A DNA stretch of 64,000 bases, from NCBI RefSeq assembly GCF_006716565.1, contig NZ_VFPG01000001.1:5146001-5210000 (forward strand), in the 5' to 3' direction. Below are positions 60,162 to 64,000 of the stretch, piece after piece. Origin of the DNA: Nocardia bhagyanarayanae (GTDB taxonomy: Bacteria; Actinomycetota; Actinomycetes; Mycobacteriales; Mycobacteriaceae). Position numbers and translations under genes: made by a program. Within the stretch, counting starts at the first letter, position 1. Each line of letters opens with the position of its first letter. Below the pieces are notes generated by a model. That model saw only the letters and a program-made list of their open reading frames with translations. It searched no databases and was not told where the DNA came from.

Positions 60162-62548
60162 CCGCCGTCGAGCCCCGCCCCGAAGACCGGGTCGACAACG
60201 ACCGCAAGCCGTGCGGTCACGGCAGGATGCTGCGCAAGGAGGACCCGCGGTTCATTCGCGGACGCGGCAATTTCGTCGACGACGTGGCGCTGCCCGGCAT
60301 GCTGCACATGGCGATCCTGCGGTCCCCGTTCGCGCACGCGCGCATCGTCAGCGTCGATGTCTCGGCGGCACAGGCGCACCCGAAGGTCAAGGCGGTCGTC
60401 ACGGGCGCGGATCTCGCGTCGAAGGGCCTGGCCTGGATGCCGACGCTGTCCAACGACGTGCAAGCGGTGCTGGCGACCGACAAAGTCCGATTCCAGGGCC
60501 AGGAAGTGGCCTTCGTGGTCGCCGAGGATCGCTACTCGGCGCGCGACGCGCTGGAGCTGATCAATGTCGAGTACGAGATGCTCGATCCGGTGATCGATGC
60601 CAGGACCGCACTGGCGCCCGACACGCCGGTGATCCGCGACGATCTCGAGGGCAAGCGGGACAACCACTGCTTCGACTGGGAGACCGGCGACGCCGCCGCC
60701 ACCGAGGCGGTGTTCGCGCGCGCCGACGTCGTCGTGAAGCAGGAGATCATCTATCCGCGCGTGCATCCCGCACCGATGGAGACCTGCGGCGCGGTCGCGG
60801 ATCTCGATCCCGTGACGGGAAAGCTCACGCTGTGGTCGACGAGTCAGGCGCCGCACGCCCACCGCACGCTCTACGCGTTGGTGGCCGGACTGCCCGAGCA
60901 CAAGATCCGGGTCATCGCACCCGATATCGGCGGCGGGTTCGGCAACAAGGTGCCCATCTATCCGGGATACGTGTGCGCCATCGTCGGATCGCTGCTGCTG
61001 GGCAAACCGGTGAAGTGGATGGAGGATCGCAGCGAGAACCTCACCAGCACCGGGTTCGCCCGCGACTACATCATGGTGGGCGAGATCGCCGCCACCGCCG
61101 AAGGCAAGATCCTCGCCATCCGATCGACCGTGCTCGCCGATCATGGCGCCTTCAACGGAGCCGCCGCGCCGTTGAAGTATCCGGCCGGCTTCTTCGGCGT
61201 CTTCACCGGCAGCTACGACATCGAGGCCGCCTACTGCAAGATGACCGCGGTCTACACGAACAAGGCGCCCGGCGGCGTCGCCTACGCGTGCTCGTTCCGG
61301 ATCACCGAGGCCGTCTACTTCGTCGAGCGGCTGGTCGACTGCCTCGCGCACGAACTGAAGATGGATCCGGCCGAGCTGCGGCTACGCAATCTCCTTCGCC
61401 CCGAACAGTTCCCGTACAAAAGCAAGACCGGCTGGGTCTACGACTCCGGCGACTACGAGAAGACCATGCGCCTCGCGATGGACATGATCGGCTACGACGC
61501 GTTGCGAGAAGAGCAGCGGGACAGGCGAGCACGCGGCGAGCTGATGGGCATCGGAATGTCCTTCTTCACCGAGGCCGTGGGCGCGGGTCCGCGCAAGGAC
61601 ATGGACATCCTCGGGCTCGGGATGGCCGACGGATGCGAGCTGCGCGTCCACCCGACCGGCAAAGCCGTTCTGCGACTGTCGGTTCAGACCCAAGGCCAGG
61701 GACACGAGACCACGTTCGCCCAGATCGTCGCCGAGGAGCTCGGCATACCGCCGGACGACATCGACGTGGTGCACGGCGACACCGATCAGACGCCGTTCGG
61801 CCTCGGCACCTACGGCAGCCGGTCGACACCGGTCTCGGGCGCGGCCGCCGCGCTGGTGGCGCGGAAGGTGCGCGACAAGGCGCGGATCATCGCCTCCGGC
61901 ATGCTCGAGGTCTCCATCGCCGACCTGGACTGGGAGAAAGGCTCGTTCCACGTCAAGGGCGATCCGTCCGCGGCCGTCACGATCCAGCAGATCGCGATGC
62001 GCGCGCACGGCGCCGGTGATCTGCCCGAAGGTATCGAGGGCGGACTCGACGCGCAGATCTGCTACAACCCGGAGAATCTCACCTACCCCTACGGTGCGTA
62101 CTTCTGCGTCGTCGACATCGACCCGGGGACGGCCGTGGTGAAGGTCCGCCGCTTCCTCGCCGTCGACGACTGCGGAACCCGGATCAATCCGATGATCATC
62201 GAGGGCCAGATCCACGGCGGTATCGTCGACGGCATCGGCATGGCGCTGATGGAGATCATCGCCTTCGACGAGGACGGCAACTGCCTCGGTGGGTCCCTGA
62301 TGGACTACCTCATCCCGACGGCGCTCGAGGTCCCGCATCTCGAGACCGGCTACACGGTCACCCCTTCGCCGCTGCATCCGATCGGTGCGAAGGGCATCGG
62401 CGAATCGGCCACGGTCGGATCACCCGCGGCGGTGGTCAACGCGGTGGTGGACGCGTTGGCGCCGTTCGGGGTTCGGCACGCCGACATGCCGCTGACGCCG
62501 TCGCGGGTGTGGGAAGCGATGCAGGGCAGGCCGAGACCGCCCATCTGA
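60158..62548 (+). CDS. coxL: Form I aerobic CO dehydrogenase large (Mo-Cu) subunit
   Basis: A 796-residue molybdenum hydroxylase. The active-site loop AYACSFR (375-381, Cys378) is the AYxCSFR signature of form I CoxL, in which the Cys binds Cu next to Mo; form II and aldehyde/xanthine oxidoreductases differ there. The catalytic Glu is Glu749 in GAKGIGESATVGSP. Molybdopterin-cytosine-dinucleotide contacts are seen in DIGGGFGNKV and TQGQGHETTFAQIVAEELGI. The enzyme oxidises CO to CO2, with electrons going through CoxS and CoxM to the respiratory chain. Length matches characterised CoxL (about 800). Confidence 0.95.
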   Translation: MTAVEPRPEDRVDNDRKPCGHGRMLRKEDPRFIRGRGNFVDDVALPGMLHMAILRSPFAHARIVSVDVSAAQAHPKVKAVVTGADLASKGLAWMPTLSNDVQAVLATDKVRFQGQEVAFVVAEDRYSARDALELINVEYEMLDPVIDARTALAPDTPVIRDDLEGKRDNHCFDWETGDAAATEAVFARADVVVKQEIIYPRVHPAPMETCGAVADLDPVTGKLTLWSTSQAPHAHRTLYALVAGLPEHKIRVIAPDIGGGFGNKVPIYPGYVCAIVGSLLLGKPVKWMEDRSENLTSTGFARDYIMVGEIAATAEGKILAIRSTVLADHGAFNGAAAPLKYPAGFFGVFTGSYDIEAAYCKMTAVYTNKAPGGVAYACSFRITEAVYFVERLVDCLAHELKMDPAELRLRNLLRPEQFPYKSKTGWVYDSGDYEKTMRLAMDMIGYDALREEQRDRRARGELMGIGMSFFTEAVGAGPRKDMDILGLGMADGCELRVHPTGKAVLRLSVQTQGQGHETTFAQIVAEELGIPPDDIDVVHGDTDQTPFGLGTYGSRSTPVSGAAAALVARKVRDKARIIASGMLEVSIADLDWEKGSFHVKGDPSAAVTIQQIAMRAHGAGDLPEGIEGGLDAQICYNPENLTYPYGAYFCVVDIDPGTAVVKVRRFLAVDDCGTRINPMIIEGQIHGGIVDGIGMALMEIIAFDEDGNCLGGSLMDYLIPTALEVPHLETGYTVTPSPLHPIGAKGIGESATVGSPAAVVNAVVDALAPFGVRHADMPLTPSRVWEAMQGRPRPPI

Positions 62549-62561
62549 GTGGATTCGAGCG

Positions 62562-63467
62562 ATGAGATCACCGATGAAGATCAGCGAACGAGCGCAGCAG
62601 CTGGTCCGCACCCGGACTCCGTTCGTACACGCGACCGTCGTGCGCGCGCAGCAACCGACCTCGGCGCACGCCGGGGACGAGGCGATCCTCTTGCAGGACG
62701 GGACGATCGAGGGATTCGTCGGCGGCCAATGCGCCCAGAACTCGGTCCGCAAGGCCGCGCTGGGCGCCCTGCAGTCGAACGAGAGTGTGCTGCTGCGCGT
62801 GCTGCCGGACGGCGATCTGCAATTTCCGGAGGCGCCCGGCGCCGCGGTGGTGGTGAATCCGTGTCTGTCCGGCGGAGCGCTGGAGATCTTCCTCGAGCCA
62901 CAGATCCCCGCGCCGCTGGTGCGCATCTGCGGCGCGACACCCATCGCGGACGCGCTGGCCGACGTGTGCGAATTGGTGGGATTCGGGGTGCGACGCAGTG
63001 TCGCCGAAGCCGACCCGCTGGATTCGCCCACGGACACGACGGCGATGGTCATCGCCAGCCACGGTGGGCCGGAAGCCGAACTGATCCGCGTCGCCCTCGA
63101 CGCGGGCGTGGGCTATATCGGCTTGGTGGCCAGCAGGATTCGCGGGGCGTCGATCCTCGACGAGCTCGGATTGACCGACGCCGAACGCGCACGCGTCCAT
63201 ACCCCGGTGGGTTTGCCGATCGGTGCCAAGACCTCCCAGGAGATAGCCGTTTCGATCGTCGCGGAACTGATCCAGGCGATCCGCAAGGATGGCTTGACTG
63301 TCCCGTCGAGCCCGGTGGGCGTCGTATCCGAGGCACTCGATCCGGTGTGCGGCATGACCGTCGTGGTCGGGTCGGACACGCCACATCTCAGTGTCGACGG
63401 CGTCGACTATTGGTTCTGTAGCACCGGCTGCCGCAAATCCTTCGCAGCGACGAAGACGGACTCATGA
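62562..63467 (+). CDS. XdhC-family factor fused to a YHS metal-binding domain
   Basis: A 301-residue protein. The N-terminal part resembles the XdhC/CoxF family (AGDEAILLQDGTIEGFVGG, Q-C-A-Q-N-S, then VNPCLSGGALEIFLEP with the conserved Cys). A Rossmann-like half follows (VIASHGGPEAELIRVALDAG, VGYIGLVASRIRG and VGLPIGAKTSQEIAVSI). Residues about 255-298 form a YHS domain: DPVCGMTVV and DYWFCSTGCRKSF with three Cys suited to bind a transition metal. A copper role for the Mo-Cu centre is an appealing inference. ATG at 62562 or 62574. Overlaps the next gene (ATGA). Confidence 0.85.
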   Translation: MRSPMKISERAQQLVRTRTPFVHATVVRAQQPTSAHAGDEAILLQDGTIEGFVGGQCAQNSVRKAALGALQSNESVLLRVLPDGDLQFPEAPGAAVVVNPCLSGGALEIFLEPQIPAPLVRICGATPIADALADVCELVGFGVRRSVAEADPLDSPTDTTAMVIASHGGPEAELIRVALDAGVGYIGLVASRIRGASILDELGLTDAERARVHTPVGLPIGAKTSQEIAVSIVAELIQAIRKDGLTVPSSPVGVVSEALDPVCGMTVVVGSDTPHLSVDGVDYWFCSTGCRKSFAATKTDS

Positions 63468-64000
63468 CGAGCGGGTTCGTCACCGGAGTCGTCCTCGCCG
63501 CGGGTACCTCACGGCGACTCGGTACCGCGAAACAGCTGCTGCCGTACCGGAATACGACGGTTCTGGGCGCCACCCTCGACGTGGTGCGATCCTGCGCTTT
63601 CGATCAGATGATCGTCACCCTGGGCGGATCCGCGGCGGCGATCCGGCAGCAGGTCGATCTCGCCGGGCTGGAGGTGGTCATGGCCGAAGACTTCGATTCG
63701 GGCTGCGCGTCGTCGTTGCGTTCGGCCCTGCGCTCGGTGGACCCCCGGGCCGAAGGAATCGTGCTCGTGCTCGGTGATCAACCGGGTCTGTCGGCGGCGA
63801 CCGTCGACCGGCTGATCGCCGAGGGAACGACCGGCGCCATCACCGTCTGCCGCTACCGCGACGGCCTCGGTCATCCATTCTGGTTGAGCCGCGGCATGTT
63901 CGGCGAGCTGGCCCGATTGCACGGCGACAAGGCCGTGTGGAAGATCATCGAGTCGGGCCGCGTGCCGGTGTCCTGGCTCGACATCGGCGCCCCGGTGCCC
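63464..64000 (+). CDS. MobA/MocA-like molybdopterin nucleotidyltransferase (3' end beyond window)
   Basis: The first 179 codons of an NTP-transferase: GVVLAAGTSRRLGTAKQLLP is the nucleotide-binding signature, VLVLGDQPGLSAATVDRLI the metal-binding region and YRDGLGHPFWLSRGMFGEL the substrate loop typical of MocA, the molybdopterin cytidylyltransferase. MCD is the cofactor form used by CO dehydrogenase, so this gene would finish the cofactor for CoxL. Starts with ATGA overlap. Truncated by the window edge, not by mutation. Confidence 0.9.
   Translation, partial: MTSGFVTGVVLAAGTSRRLGTAKQLLPYRNTTVLGATLDVVRSCAFDQMIVTLGGSAAAIRQQVDLAGLEVVMAEDFDSGCASSLRSALRSVDPRAEGIVLVLGDQPGLSAATVDRLIAEGTTGAITVCRYRDGLGHPFWLSRGMFGELARLHGDKAVWKIIESGRVPVSWLDIGAPVP

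Noticed and set aside
60158..62548. Xanthine dehydrogenase or form II CoxL interpretation
   Set aside because: The AYACSFR loop and M-S-L gene order are form I CO dehydrogenase features.

Overview
The window is high-GC actinobacterial DNA, with G/C in most third codon positions and many GTG starts and ATGA/GTGA start-stop overlaps. Its content fits a mycolic-acid-group actinomycete, most likely Nocardia or a close relative. The support is a phosphatidylinositol-mannoside-type acyltransferase, beta-oxidation-type genes, an F420-type LLM oxidoreductase and a dense set of one-component regulators. The genus is inferred from gene content; no rRNA gene is present.

Layout. 1-2.8 kb: end of a PEBP-fold gene, an M20 peptidase, a dispanin-like membrane protein and a DUF2752 protein. 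2.85-13.2 kb: a compact polyketide locus. A P450 diverges from an operon of GNAT acyltransferase, a 2162-residue reducing PKS (KS-AT-DH-ER-KR-ACP, no thioesterase) and an alpha-oxoamine synthase translationally coupled to the PKS. This suggests release of the chain by decarboxylative condensation with an amino acid, giving an amino-ketone lipid. 13.4-18.7 kb: small hypotheticals, a TetR/FAD-monooxygenase pair and a GlxA-type regulator divergent from a membrane protein. 19.05-24.4 kb: a ten-gene gas-vesicle operon (Y, Z, A, F, G, O, J, L, S and K types).

24.4-40.3 kb is accessory and regulatory: hydrolases, a VOC protein, TetR, an O-methyltransferase, an LLM/SRPBCC pair divergent from an HxlR regulator, and an acyl-CoA dehydrogenase/SDR/phosphotransferase operon whose last gene is broken. 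A TetR gene flanked by three copies of a palindrome follows, then hydrolases, a stand-alone PatA-like acyltransferase behind two tiny coupled ORFs, an XRE regulator locus and a small secreted repeat protein. 40.3-42.1 kb is nearly gene-free and holds a transposase remnant and an unusual set of inverted repeats.

42.1-56.4 kb is a terpenoid locus. A GGPP-type prenyl synthase, a divergent squalene/phytoene-synthase-like enzyme, a membrane di-iron desaturase/hydroxylase and a membrane methyltransferase-like protein are followed by a full mevalonate pathway in the order MVK-MDD-PMK-IDI2-HMGR-HMGS, the order known from Streptomyces mevalonate clusters. A Baeyer-Villiger-type flavoprotein and a GT1 glycosyltransferase follow. 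Mevalonate supplies IPP/DMAPP, GGPP is built, probably condensed, then oxidised, methylated and glycosylated. The product is not one I recognise.

56.5-64 kb is an aerobic carbon monoxide dehydrogenase locus: a divergent LysR regulator, an XdhC-type factor, coxM-coxS-coxL (CoxL carries the form I signature AYACSFR), an XdhC-YHS fusion and a molybdopterin nucleotidyltransferase cut by the window edge.

Two cross-cutting patterns stand out. Most regulator genes have a TANNNT -10 box exactly 6-7 nt before the start codon, which implies leaderless transcripts. Several operon gaps are filled by mini-ORFs of 16-55 codons that overlap both neighbours.
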